Origin: Flavobacterium sasangense DSM 21067
GTDB lineage: Bacteria; Bacteroidota; Bacteroidia; Flavobacteriales; Flavobacteriaceae
NCBI RefSeq assembly: GCF_000686885.1
Contig: NZ_JMLU01000016.1
Coordinates: forward strand, 1 to 64,000
Length of the DNA stretch: 64,000 bases
Direction of reading: 5' to 3'
The notes beneath the pieces were generated by a model, which was not told the origin of the DNA, did no database searches, and saw nothing but the letters and a program-made list of their open reading frames with translations. The position numbers and the translations under genes are program-made. This document shows, piece by piece, positions 28,144 to 36,901 of the stretch (positions are counted from its first letter, which is position 1; every line of letters begins with the position of its first letter).

Positions 28144-28182
28144 CTTAAGTAAATCTTAATTTTAACTTAAGTCATTCTTAAG
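28144..28182 (+). promoter_or_regulatory. Four CTTAA direct repeats at exact 11-bp spacing
   Basis: CTTAA begins at 28144, 28155, 28166 and 28177, one helical turn apart each time. Tandem direct repeats with this period are the usual operator form of OmpR/PhoB-family response regulators. The last repeat ends about 20 bases before a weak -7-like element (28203-28211) of the phosphotransferase gene at 28229. Related arrays lie before the thioredoxin-apbE operon and the efflux operon. Confidence 0.65.
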
Positions 28183-28228
28183 CATTCTATTATCCAAAAG
28201 ACTCAATTTCGTAAAATATTTAATTTTT

Positions 28229-30187
28229 ATGGAATCAGTAAATTATACTTCAAAACGATATGCGTTACTATTAGGCTTTTCGGCTTGGTTCATATTGTTT
28301 TCTTTTTTGTTAAGAATTGTTTTTTTATTTTGGCAACTTGATGAAATTGATCTCTCAATCATTAATTTACTTAAAATTTTATTTACAGGATTAGCGTTTG
28401 ATTTAGGAACTTTATCTTTTTTGGCTGTAATTAGTACATTATATATGCTATTGCTTCCAAAAAAACTAATCGGAAGTAAAATTGATAAAATCTTTATTTA
28501 TTCCGGATTTGGATTAACCTTGCTGATTTTTGTTTTTACTTTTTTTGCCGAAATTACTTTTTGGGAAGAATTCAAATGCCGTTTTAATTTTGTAGCGGTA
28601 GATTACTTGATTTACACTTTTGAAGTGGTACAGAATATTCATGAATCTTATCCATTGTATTTATTAATTCCATCTATGTTAATAATTACTAGCGTTGTAT
28701 TTTATTATTTTATTAGAAATAATTTTTTCAAGAATACATTTGCTACTAAAATTTCATTTAAAAATAGGATTTTACCTTTTGTGCTTTCTTTAACTGTAAT
28801 GTTGTTTTACGTGTTTTTTGTTTCAAATTCAAATGCTGAATGGTCTAAGAATCGATACAATAACGAAATATCAAAGACGGGTATTTACTCTTTTTTTGCT
28901 GAGTTACGAAATAACAAGTTAGATTTTAAAACTTTTTATAATTCTATTTCAGACGAAGAAGCATTTCAATTAATACGAAATAATTTAAAAGATGATAATG
29001 TAAAATTTCTTTCAAATGATTTTTCTATAAAACGTAAAATAACGGATAGTTTAGAAGTAAATACAAAACCAAATGTAGTATTTATTCTTATAGAAAGTAT
29101 GAGTGCAAGTTTTATGACAGAATTTGGAAATGAAAAAAAAATCACTCCGTTTTTAGATAGTATTGCCAATAAGAGTTTATTCTTTAAAAACCTACAAGCT
29201 ACAGGAAACAGAACAGTTAGAGGAATGGAGGCTGTTACATTGTCTATTCCGCCAACACCTGGACAGAGTATTGTGAAACGACCAAATAATTCAAACTTAT
29301 ATACAATTTCAAACGTATTTAAAAGTAAAAATTACCAATGTAATTTCTTTTACGGAGGTGATGGCTATTTTGATAACATGAATGCTTTTTATGGTGGTAA
29401 TGGATTTGATATTTACGATAGAGGTAGGGGTAGTGTTTTAAGTGATAAAATAAAAACAACACGACACAACATTGATGATAGCGAAGTTACATTTGAAAAT
29501 GCTTGGGGAATTTGTGATGAAGATATTTATAATAAAATGATTAAGGTTGCAGATGAATATCATCAAAAAAAGAAGCCTTTTTTAAATTTTGTCATGACGA
29601 CTTCTAATCACAGACCATATACTTATCCAGAGAATAAAATAGATATTCCTTCTGGGAAAAGTAGAAGTGGTGCCGTTAAATATTCTGATTATGCACTGCA
29701 ACAAATGTTTAAAAAAGCAAAGAATAAACCTTGGTTTAAAAATACTATTTTTGTGTTTGTTGCCGATCATTGTGCTAGTAGCGCGGGAAAAGATGAAATA
29801 GATGTTGCCAATTATCATATTCCTGCAATTATTTATGGTGAAAATTTAATTCAACCTCAAAAAGTGACTAAATTATGTAGCCAAATTGATATTTTTCCAA
29901 CTTTATTTGGACAATTACATTGGAGTTATACTTCTAATTTCTTTGGCACAGACGTGTTGTCAAAAAAATATCAAGAAAGAGCTTTAATGGGGACTTATTT
30001 AAAATTAGCTTTACAAAAAGATAAAATTATAACTATATTGTCTAACAAAAAAACAAATACACATTATAATTGGAATAAAACATCTAATAAATTAAAGGTA
30101 ATTCCTATTAATAAATTTGAACTAAACGAAACCATTTCTTGGTATCAAGCAGCTGATTACTTATATTTGAACAATAAACTTAATTAA
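28229..30187 (+). CDS. LTA-synthase-like phosphoglycerol/phosphoethanolamine transferase
   Basis: The 652-residue protein has about five N-terminal membrane helices (residues 10-210) and a C-terminal sulfatase-fold domain outside the membrane. Active-site residues seen are E289 (ILIESMS), the nucleophile T329 in the NRTVRGME motif shared with LtaS and OpgB-like enzymes, and D513-H514 (VADHC). In Bacteroidota such enzymes transfer phospho-alcohol groups from lipids to envelope glycans or lipids; the acceptor here is unknown. CTTAA operator repeats precede it, as they do the metal and redox operons downstream. That suggests it is induced with them to change the cell surface. Confidence 0.85.
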   Translation: MESVNYTSKRYALLLGFSAWFILFSFLLRIVFLFWQLDEIDLSIINLLKILFTGLAFDLGTLSFLAVISTLYMLLLPKKLIGSKIDKIFIYSGFGLTLLIFVFTFFAEITFWEEFKCRFNFVAVDYLIYTFEVVQNIHESYPLYLLIPSMLIITSVVFYYFIRNNFFKNTFATKISFKNRILPFVLSLTVMLFYVFFVSNSNAEWSKNRYNNEISKTGIYSFFAELRNNKLDFKTFYNSISDEEAFQLIRNNLKDDNVKFLSNDFSIKRKITDSLEVNTKPNVVFILIESMSASFMTEFGNEKKITPFLDSIANKSLFFKNLQATGNRTVRGMEAVTLSIPPTPGQSIVKRPNNSNLYTISNVFKSKNYQCNFFYGGDGYFDNMNAFYGGNGFDIYDRGRGSVLSDKIKTTRHNIDDSEVTFENAWGICDEDIYNKMIKVADEYHQKKKPFLNFVMTTSNHRPYTYPENKIDIPSGKSRSGAVKYSDYALQQMFKKAKNKPWFKNTIFVFVADHCASSAGKDEIDVANYHIPAIIYGENLIQPQKVTKLCSQIDIFPTLFGQLHWSYTSNFFGTDVLSKKYQERALMGTYLKLALQKDKIITILSNKKTNTHYNWNKTSNKLKVIPINKFELNETISWYQAADYLYLNNKLN

Positions 30188-30204
30188 ACTTAATTTTTAC
30201 TTAA
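30179..30204 (+). promoter_or_regulatory. CTTAA direct repeats before the thioredoxin-apbE operon
   Basis: CTTAA begins at 30179, 30189 and 30200 (spacing 10 and 11). Like the array at 28144 it ends about 20 bases before a -7-like element (TTATTTAG, 30224-30231); another candidate box is TTAATTTG (30243-30250). It probably binds the response regulator encoded four genes downstream, giving autoregulation. Confidence 0.55.
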
Positions 30205-30309
30205 TGTAATACGTAAAATACAATTATTTAGGTTAAATGAAGTTAATTTGTAACATAATTGGTAGGGTTTTTGAATATCAAAATGTTATATATAAAAATA
30301 TTTAAAAAG

Positions 30310-30747
30310 ATGAAAAAACTATTTCTAGGTATTATCTTTTTTGTTACATCATTAGGATTTTCACAAGATTGGAATTACAATTTTGAAGAAGCTAAAAAAT
30401 TAGCAGCAGAACAAAATAAAAATATCATAATTGTCTTTTCTGGTTCTGATTGGTGTGCACCTTGTATTAAATTAGACAGAAACATTTGGCAATCGGATGC
30501 ATTTAAAAAAGAAGCGGCACAAGATTGGATTATTGTAAGAGCTGATTTTCCAAGAAAAAAAGCAAACGAATTACCTAAAGATCAAACGGATCACAATAGA
30601 AAATTAGCTGAAAAATTTAATTTAGAAGGAAGTTTTCCATTGGTTGTAATTTTGGATAAAAACGGTAAAGTATTAGGTAAAATGGGGTTTAAAAACGTTT
30701 CACCTGAAGAATATATCAAAATGATTCACGCATTTGAGAAAAAATGA
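30310..30747 (+). CDS. Thioredoxin-fold periplasmic protein
   Basis: I start this gene at ATG 30310, not at the upstream TTG 30259, because a clean signal peptide follows (MKKLFLGIIFFVTSLGFSQ). The mature part is thioredoxin-like with the redox motif C49-A-P-C52 (SDWCAPCIKL) and cis-proline region GSFPLVV. Its 145 residues fit the single-domain periplasmic thioredoxins. Its stop overlaps the apbE start by four bases (ATGA), so the two are coupled. It may keep cysteines of neighbouring products, such as the CGC tail of the DUF4266 lipoprotein, reduced; that is inferred. Confidence 0.9.
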   Translation: MKKLFLGIIFFVTSLGFSQDWNYNFEEAKKLAAEQNKNIIIVFSGSDWCAPCIKLDRNIWQSDAFKKEAAQDWIIVRADFPRKKANELPKDQTDHNRKLAEKFNLEGSFPLVVILDKNGKVLGKMGFKNVSPEEYIKMIHAFEKK

Positions 30748-31727
30748 AAAAACAATTAATTCTTTTGCTTTTAGCAACTCAATCACTTTCTTTTGGACAA
30801 CAAATTTTTAAAAAAAAGCAAAGTTTGTTAGGAAGTCCATTTGAAATTACTGTTGTAGCAAAAGATTCTGTTCAGGGAAATTTATTTTCAGATTTGGCTA
30901 TTGCCGAAGTAAAACGAATAGAAAATTTAATATCGGATTGGATTCCAACTTCTCAAATTTCAAAAGTAAATCAAAACGCGGGGATTTCTCCTGTAAAAGT
31001 AGATAAAGAGGTGTTTGATTTAGTTGAGAGAGCTAACAAAATTTCAAAATTAACATCAGGAGCTTTTGATATTAGTTATGCTTCAATGGATAGAATTTGG
31101 AAGTTTGATGGTAGTATGAAAGAAATGCCTACAGAAGAAGCTATAAGAAAGTCAGTTGAAAAAGTAGGATATCAAAATATCATTCTTAATTCAAAAGACA
31201 CCACCATTTTCTTAAAAAATAAAGGGATGAAATTGGGGCTTGGCGGAATTGGTCAAGGTTATATTGCTGATAAAATTAAAGTTCTTTTACAAGAAAAAGG
31301 GTGTAATTCTGGATTAGTAAATGTTTCTGGTGATATTAATACTTGGGGAAAACAACCAAATGGTAATACTTGGACGGTTGGTATTGTAAACCCAATGAAT
31401 AAAAATAAAGTTTTTGCAACCTTCCCGTTAGATGATAGTGCAGTAGAAACTTCTGGTAGCTATGAAAAATATGTTACGTTTAACGGAAAACGATATTCAC
31501 ACATTATCGATCCAAGAACAGGATATCCTGCATCAGGTATTATAAGTGTTTCCGTTTTTGCAAAACAAACAGAATTAGCAGATGCCTTAGCTACAGGAAT
31601 TTTTGTAATGGGAGTAGAAGTAGGATTGGATTTAGTAAATCAATTAAAAGGAGTAGGATGTATTATTGTTGACGATAAAGGCGGTATACATGTTTCAAAA
31701 AATATAGACATTAAAAAATATCAATAA
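30744..31727 (+). CDS. apbE: FAD:protein FMN transferase ApbE
   Basis: ApbE attaches FMN from FAD covalently to Thr or Ser residues of exported redox proteins. The 327-residue protein has an N-terminal signal peptide and family motifs: the GLGGIGQGYIADK loop, NVSGDINTWG, and the C-terminal VETSGSYE, YSHIIDPRTGYPA and LADALATGIFVMG blocks that bind FAD and metal. No NqrC/RnfG substrate gene is in the window, so the flavinylation target probably lies among its neighbours or elsewhere. It is the second gene of the redox set. Confidence 0.95.
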   Translation: MKKQLILLLLATQSLSFGQQIFKKKQSLLGSPFEITVVAKDSVQGNLFSDLAIAEVKRIENLISDWIPTSQISKVNQNAGISPVKVDKEVFDLVERANKISKLTSGAFDISYASMDRIWKFDGSMKEMPTEEAIRKSVEKVGYQNIILNSKDTTIFLKNKGMKLGLGGIGQGYIADKIKVLLQEKGCNSGLVNVSGDINTWGKQPNGNTWTVGIVNPMNKNKVFATFPLDDSAVETSGSYEKYVTFNGKRYSHIIDPRTGYPASGIISVSVFAKQTELADALATGIFVMGVEVGLDLVNQLKGVGCIIVDDKGGIHVSKNIDIKKYQ

Positions 31728-31729
31728 AG

Positions 31730-31939
31730 ATGAAAAAAGTTGTAGTAATTATGTTAGTTCTTGTTGGAATTACTTCTTGTAATTCAGTTAAAGAATACGA
31801 TAAGCAATATATTAATGACCCAGATATGAAGTTGTCGGCAAGAACCTCTGAACGATATGAAACAACATTTCAAGTTTACCGCGAAGCAGCTTCTGGTGCT
31901 AATGGAGGTAAAACAGGTGGTGGTTGTGGTTGTAATTAA
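31730..31939 (+). CDS. DUF4266 small lipoprotein with CGC tail
   Basis: The 69-residue protein has a lipoprotein signal ending at C17 (GITSC), a charged middle (YINDPDMKLSARTSERYETT) and a Gly-rich end finishing in GGGCGCN. This matches DUF4266, which occurs beside DUF3570 and ApbE genes in many bacteria. The C-terminal CxC could bind a metal or form a redox pair with the thioredoxin upstream; no function is established that I know. It lies 2 bases after apbE. Confidence 0.85.
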   Translation: MKKVVVIMLVLVGITSCNSVKEYDKQYINDPDMKLSARTSERYETTFQVYREAASGANGGKTGGGCGCN

Positions 31940-31951
31940 GAAAAAATTAAA

Positions 31952-33388
31952 ATGAAAAATAAAATAATCTTTCTATTCACTTTGATTAGTGCTGTCGCTT
32001 TTTCTCAAGAAAGTGATTCAACTCAAGTTGTTTATAAAAAACGCGTTTTGGAAGGAATTGAAGTAGACTTTCTTGTTAGTTATTACAAGCAAGACGGCGT
32101 ACATTCTTCTGTATCAGGTGGTATAGGTTCTGAAAAACTTACCGACTTAGCCTCAAACATTATTGTAGCAATTCCGCTAAATGATGATGATGTATTGACA
32201 GTTGACATGGGGCTTTCGGCATATACATCAGCCTCTTCAAGTAATATTAATCCTTTTAATGCTACTGGTGCATCTGGTGGAGGTGACGACGATGACGATG
32301 ACAGAGCTCCAGTTACAGGTCCGTATGGAACACCTTGGCAAGCATCTTCAGGAGCTTCTGCTCAAGACGTATTGGGAAGTGCTGTAGTAAATTACAGTCA
32401 TAGTTCTGATAATAGAAATTTTATTTGGAATACAAATGTTTCATTTTCAAACGAATATGATTATACTTCAATTGGTTTCGGTGGAGGTATGAGTAAATTA
32501 TTCAATAATAAAAATTCAGAAGTTAGTGCAAAGGCTAATGTCTATTTAGATCAATGGCGTCCTATTTATGCTACTGAATTACATGAATATGCAAAATATG
32601 GTTTAGGTTTTCAAAATAATGGCTTCTTCAATGGAGTAACTATTTTAGATCAAAACGGAAATGCATCAACCAGTTATTTACCTAGTGATTTTAAAGTTTG
32701 GAATTCAACAAATAGAAATTCCTATTCTCTTTCATTGAGTTTTTCACAGGTGGCTACAAAGAAAATGCAGTTTTCAGTATTTTTTGATATTTTGCAACAA
32801 CAAGGAATGTTGTCTTCGCCATATAACAGAGTATATTTTGCTGACAAAGCCAATTATTATATAGGACAAGCACAATACATTCCAGTTTATGAAACTACAC
32901 AAAATAGAGGAGTTTATCAATTAGCTGATGATATTGAACGTTTGCCAGGAACTCGTTTTAAATTACCTTTTGGAGGTAGATTAAATTACTATATTAACGA
33001 AAGATTATCTTTAAGAACTTACTATCGTTACTATTGGGATGATTGGGGAATTACTTCACATACAGCGAGTGTTGAATTACCTATTAAATTAACTGACAAA
33101 TTTACCGTTTTTCCAATGTATCGTTATTATACGCAAGATGCATCTAAATATTTTGCACCATTTGAAACGCATTTATCAACAGAAAAATATTATACCTCTG
33201 ATTACGATTTATCCACTTTCAATGCTAGTCAATACGGATTTGGTGTAGGGTATACTGATATCTTAACTAGTGCTAAAATTTGGAAATTTGGACTAAAAAG
33301 TATGGATTTAAGATTCAATCATTACGATAGAAATGACGGCTTAAATGCTAATATTATTACGTTTGGTATTAAATTCGTAGAACAATAA
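31952..33388 (+). CDS. DUF3570 outer-membrane beta-barrel protein
   Basis: The 478-residue protein has a signal peptide (residues 1-18), then alternating amphipathic strands with many aromatic residues and YRYY-type turns through to a C-terminal strand, consistent with an outer-membrane barrel. Residues 105-136 form a loop with an aspartate run (112-117) flanked by TGAS (105-108) and SGAS (133-136). These resemble the core of ApbE target motifs (S/T-G-A-T/S). The DUF3570 label comes from the gene neighbourhood and overall style. It is followed after 11 bases by the response regulator gene. Confidence 0.8.
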   Translation: MKNKIIFLFTLISAVAFSQESDSTQVVYKKRVLEGIEVDFLVSYYKQDGVHSSVSGGIGSEKLTDLASNIIVAIPLNDDDVLTVDMGLSAYTSASSSNINPFNATGASGGGDDDDDDRAPVTGPYGTPWQASSGASAQDVLGSAVVNYSHSSDNRNFIWNTNVSFSNEYDYTSIGFGGGMSKLFNNKNSEVSAKANVYLDQWRPIYATELHEYAKYGLGFQNNGFFNGVTILDQNGNASTSYLPSDFKVWNSTNRNSYSLSLSFSQVATKKMQFSVFFDILQQQGMLSSPYNRVYFADKANYYIGQAQYIPVYETTQNRGVYQLADDIERLPGTRFKLPFGGRLNYYINERLSLRTYYRYYWDDWGITSHTASVELPIKLTDKFTVFPMYRYYTQDASKYFAPFETHLSTEKYYTSDYDLSTFNASQYGFGVGYTDILTSAKIWKFGLKSMDLRFNHYDRNDGLNANIITFGIKFVEQ

Positions 33389-33399
33389 TCTCCAATAGT

Positions 33400-34065
33400 A
33401 TGCACATTCTGATTGTTGAAGATGAAAAAGGAATTGTAGACTTCTTAAAACAAGGTTTAGAAGAAGAAGGATATACAATTTCTTCTGCCTCAGATGGAGA
33501 AAATGGGCTTAAAAAAGCATTAGAATTACAAGTTGATTTAGTTTTACTTGATTGGATGTTACCAAAAATGCAAGGAATTGAAGTCTGTAAAAGAATACGA
33601 TTAGAGAAAAGTAATTTACCTGTAATCTTTTTAACCGCAAAAGATACTGTTCAAGAAACTATTGAAGGTTTAAAATCGGGTGCAAATGATTATATAAAGA
33701 AACCTTTTTCATTTGATGAATTGTTAGAACGAATCAAAATTCACTTCCGTTCAAAAGATGAAATAAAAGTTTTAACTTTAGGAAATATTAAAGTTGATAA
33801 ATCAAAATTTCAAGTTTTTGTAGATAATAAAGAAGTATCTTTGACGCAAAGAGAATTTGAACTACTCGAATATTTAATTAAAAATAAAGGTCAAGTTTGT
33901 ACTCGAACAAACATTATTGAAGATGTTTGGGGTATTCATTTTGAATATGATACAGGAGTTATAGATGTTTTTATGAACGCTATCCGAAAAAAATTAAACC
34001 TTACAAAAGATCAAGAATTAATTAAAACAATTAGAGGAGTAGGATACATAGCAAACGAAATTTAG
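33400..34065 (+). CDS. OmpR-family response regulator
   Basis: The 221-residue protein has a receiver domain with phosphoacceptor D51 (LLDWMLP), T79 and K101, and a winged-helix DNA-binding domain (about 125-220) with SLTQREFELLEYL and the IRGVGY end. It resembles the CusR/CopR branch that controls metal efflux. It is encoded two genes ahead of its probable kinase. The CTTAA arrays at 28144, 30179 and 36335 have the direct-repeat form expected for this family and are its likely binding sites. Confidence 0.93.
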   Translation: MHILIVEDEKGIVDFLKQGLEEEGYTISSASDGENGLKKALELQVDLVLLDWMLPKMQGIEVCKRIRLEKSNLPVIFLTAKDTVQETIEGLKSGANDYIKKPFSFDELLERIKIHFRSKDEIKVLTLGNIKVDKSKFQVFVDNKEVSLTQREFELLEYLIKNKGQVCTRTNIIEDVWGIHFEYDTGVIDVFMNAIRKKLNLTKDQELIKTIRGVGYIANEI

Positions 34066-34066
34066 C

Positions 34067-34951
34067 ATGCCTAATACAGAAAAAGCAATCAAAGCCACTT
34101 ATTTTAGTATTGTTGGAAATACAGCACTAGCATTAATAAAAGGAATAACTGGCTATTTTGGTAATTCTTACGCTATGATTGCTGATGCAATTGAATCTAC
34201 AACTGATATTTTCGCTTCTTTTTTAGTACTTTTCGGAATTAAATATTCTAATAAACCAGCCGATGAAAACCATCCTTATGGTCACGGAAGAGCTGAGCCT
34301 TTAATTACATTTTTAGTAGTTGGCTTTTTAATAATCTCAGCTACAATTATTGCTTACGAAAGTATTAACAATATTGGAACACCTCATGAATTACCCAAAC
34401 CTTTCACACTTTTTGTTTTAGGAGCAATTATTTTATGGAAAGAAATATCTTTTCAAATTGTAATGAAAAAAAGTATCGAAACTAAAAGTAGTTCATTAAA
34501 AGCCGATGCTTGGCATCATAGAAGTGATGCAATTACTTCAGTTGCAGCTTTTGTAGGTATTTCAATTGCTTTAATTTTAGGGAAAGGCTACGAATCTGCT
34601 GACGATTGGGCGGCTTTACTAGCATCAGTTTTCATTCTTTACAATTGTTATAAAATCTTTCGCCCTGCTTTAGGAGAAATCATGGATGAACATTTATATC
34701 ACGATTTAGAAGATGAAATTAAAAAAATTTCACAAACGGTTAAAGGTGTAATTTGTATAGAAAAATGCTTTATTAGAAAAGCAGGTATGAAATATCACGT
34801 AGATTTACATGTAATGGTTGATGGAACAATTTCTGTGAAAGAAGGTCATGATATTGCTCATGATTTAAAAGATACTTTACGAGAAAAACTAATTGAATTA
34901 GGTCATGTTTTAATTCACATTGAGCCTAATTTTGAATCCATAGAACGCTAA
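34067..34951 (+). CDS. Cation diffusion facilitator (CDF) metal exporter
   Basis: The 294-residue protein has about six membrane helices and a cytoplasmic C-terminal domain. Metal-site residues are seen in helix 2 (MIADAIESTTD) and helix 5 (DAWHHRSDA), and the HPYGHGRAEPL loop is typical of the family. CDF proteins export Zn, Cd, Co, Fe or Mn in exchange for protons. It lies between the response regulator and kinase genes with gaps of 1 and 3 bases, so the three are tightly coupled and probably respond to its substrate. Confidence 0.93.
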   Translation: MPNTEKAIKATYFSIVGNTALALIKGITGYFGNSYAMIADAIESTTDIFASFLVLFGIKYSNKPADENHPYGHGRAEPLITFLVVGFLIISATIIAYESINNIGTPHELPKPFTLFVLGAIILWKEISFQIVMKKSIETKSSSLKADAWHHRSDAITSVAAFVGISIALILGKGYESADDWAALLASVFILYNCYKIFRPALGEIMDEHLYHDLEDEIKKISQTVKGVICIEKCFIRKAGMKYHVDLHVMVDGTISVKEGHDIAHDLKDTLREKLIELGHVLIHIEPNFESIER

Positions 34952-34954
34952 TTT

Positions 34955-36343
34955 ATGTTTTCATTTTCCTTTAAAAATAGAATTGCTTTTAACTACATCG
35001 TAAGTGGTTCTATTCTTATTGCAATTGTTTTTTTATTCATTTACAATATTGTAAAATTCAGCGTTAATAAACATGTTAATGAAGAAATTCAAGAAGAATT
35101 ATTAAAACATTTAGATGATGTGTCAACCGATTCAAATGATACTTACTTAATTCAAGTGGACCAATGGAGAGCTCGTGAGCACAATTCCATTAGTGTTAAT
35201 CCTGTTTTTGTTCAATTTTATGACAACAACAAAGAAGTCATTGACAAATCTCCAAATCTTAAAAATTCCAATCTAAAATTATTTAATGATAGTAATAACA
35301 TATTTATTGATACAAAATTAAATGATATTCCATTACGACAAATTCAAACTGCAATTATCAATAAAGGAGAAGTGGTTGGTTATTTAGTAGTTGCAATGTC
35401 GCTAGAAGATTTTGAGATTGTTTTAATTTTAAAGAACATTCTTTTAATTACTTTTCCGTTAATTCTAATTTTATTATTTTTAATTGCTCGTTTTTTTGCA
35501 GGTAGAAGCATTAAACCTGTTCGAACAATCATCGATACTTCAAGTCAAATTACTAAGGATAATTTACAAACTCGAATTCCTTTACCACAAAATAAAGATG
35601 AACTATATGTTTTGTCAAAAAATATCAATGATCTTTTAAATAGAATTGAAAACGCAATTGATAGAGAAAAACAGTTCACTTCTGATGCTTCTCATGAGTT
35701 GAGAACTCCATTAGCTGTAATTAAAGGAACCATGGAGGTTTTAATCAGAAAACCAAGAAATCAACAAGAATATGAAGAAAAAATTCAGTTTTGTATTTCG
35801 GAAGTAAATCGATTAAATCATATGGTAGATCAATTGTTGCTTTTAGCTCGTTTTGAAAATCAGAAGCAAAATGTAAAACAAGAAACGATTTATTTAAATG
35901 CTTTAATTTTAGATAATCTAACTCGTTTTTCAGAGAAAACCGAAAACAAAAAAATTAAAATTGTTGCCGATTTTACAGAAGATTTTTATGTTCAATCGGA
36001 TAATTATTTGGTTTCAATCATATTTAGTAATCTGATTTCTAATGCAATTAAATATTCCAATGATAACGGGAAAATTGAATTAAAATTAGAGAAAACTTTA
36101 ACAGACATAATCTTCACCATTGCTGATAATGGGGTTGGAATTTCAGAACAAGATTTAAATAAAATCTTCAATTCTTTTTATCGTTCCGACGTTACCAATC
36201 ATCCCGATATCAAAGGTACGGGTTTAGGTTTATCAATAGTAAAAAGACTTTGCGATTTATTAAAAATAAAAATTTCAGTTGAGAGTAAAATTAACGAAAA
36301 AACAAAATTCACATTAATTTTTTCTTTAGCTAAACTTAAGTAG
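34955..36343 (+). CDS. Sensor histidine kinase, CusS-like
   Basis: The 462-residue protein has two membrane segments (about 13-32 and 158-182) bracketing a periplasmic sensor of about 125 residues, a HAMP region, a dimerisation domain with phosphorylated H247 (SDASHELRTPLAV) and an ATPase domain with N box, GVGIS and GTGLGLSIVKRL. It pairs with the OmpR-type regulator two genes upstream. The neighbours suggest that it senses periplasmic metal or envelope redox state. Confidence 0.93.
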   Translation: MFSFSFKNRIAFNYIVSGSILIAIVFLFIYNIVKFSVNKHVNEEIQEELLKHLDDVSTDSNDTYLIQVDQWRAREHNSISVNPVFVQFYDNNKEVIDKSPNLKNSNLKLFNDSNNIFIDTKLNDIPLRQIQTAIINKGEVVGYLVVAMSLEDFEIVLILKNILLITFPLILILLFLIARFFAGRSIKPVRTIIDTSSQITKDNLQTRIPLPQNKDELYVLSKNINDLLNRIENAIDREKQFTSDASHELRTPLAVIKGTMEVLIRKPRNQQEYEEKIQFCISEVNRLNHMVDQLLLLARFENQKQNVKQETIYLNALILDNLTRFSEKTENKKIKIVADFTEDFYVQSDNYLVSIIFSNLISNAIKYSNDNGKIELKLEKTLTDIIFTIADNGVGISEQDLNKIFNSFYRSDVTNHPDIKGTGLGLSIVKRLCDLLKIKISVESKINEKTKFTLIFSLAKLK

Positions 36344-36380
36344 TTATTAAGTTATTTCTTATTTATATTCTTTATTTTTG
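36335..36380 (+). promoter_or_regulatory. Promoter and operator of the efflux operon
   Basis: CTTAAG at 36335 and ATTAAG at 36346 are 11 bases apart. A -7 box TATTTTTG (36373-36380) begins 21 bases after the second repeat. The layout matches the arrays at 28144 and 30179: repeats, about 20 bases, then -7. The repeat overlaps the last codons of the kinase gene. Confidence 0.6.
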
Positions 36381-36432
36381 TAGTGTTATTTTAATTTCAC
36401 ATTATTTGAAATAACAACCTAAATCGTATAAA

Positions 36433-36810
36433 ATGAATAAGTTTATTACTTTTTTTCTAATTTCTGTATTTATGTGTGCTAACACATCAATCGGGCAATT
36501 ATTAAAAGTTCCAAACTTAATTAATCATTATACAGAGCATAAAAATGAATTAACTACGGCTTCAATTTCATTTATTGACTACATTAAATTACATTATTCT
36601 AAAAATGTTGACAATAACCAACACGAACATCAAGATTTACCATTTAAAACAATAGATAATTCGTCGATTGTCTTATTTACATTTTCGGTTATTACTTATG
36701 AAATACAATTATTAAAGCCCTTAATTTCTTGTAAAAAGAAGTTTTTCTACAATAAATCTTTTAAATCCAATTTGATTGCTTCAATTTGGTTACCACCTAA
36801 AATAGTCTAA
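36433..36810 (+). CDS. Small exported protein of metal-efflux operons
   Basis: The 125-residue product has a signal peptide (about 1-21) and a conserved-looking centre: NHYTEHKNE, FIDYIKLHYSKN and HEHQDLPFK. The histidines and acidic residues suggest metal binding. I do not know a functional name, but similar short proteins precede czcA/cusA genes in Bacteroidota. It is the first gene after the operator and promoter, 62 to 92 bases upstream of the pump gene. Confidence 0.75.
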   Translation: MNKFITFFLISVFMCANTSIGQLLKVPNLINHYTEHKNELTTASISFIDYIKLHYSKNVDNNQHEHQDLPFKTIDNSSIVLFTFSVITYEIQLLKPLISCKKKFFYNKSFKSNLIASIWLPPKIV

Positions 36811-36901
36811 TATTTTGTTTTATTAATTGATTCATTTTTAATGATTCAGTTGAGTTTATCTATAAAGATAAATGTTATTTTATTTATTTAAATTTACTAA
36901 A

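Noticed and set aside
30259..30309. Upstream TTG start for the thioredoxin gene
   Set aside because: It would add 17 residues before a clear signal peptide. ATG 30310 is preferred.
31730..31939. SGAN in the DUF4266 lipoprotein as the ApbE target
   Set aside because: The residue after Ala is Asn, not Thr or Ser, and the upstream Asp of the usual motif is missing. The sites in the DUF3570 protein fit better.
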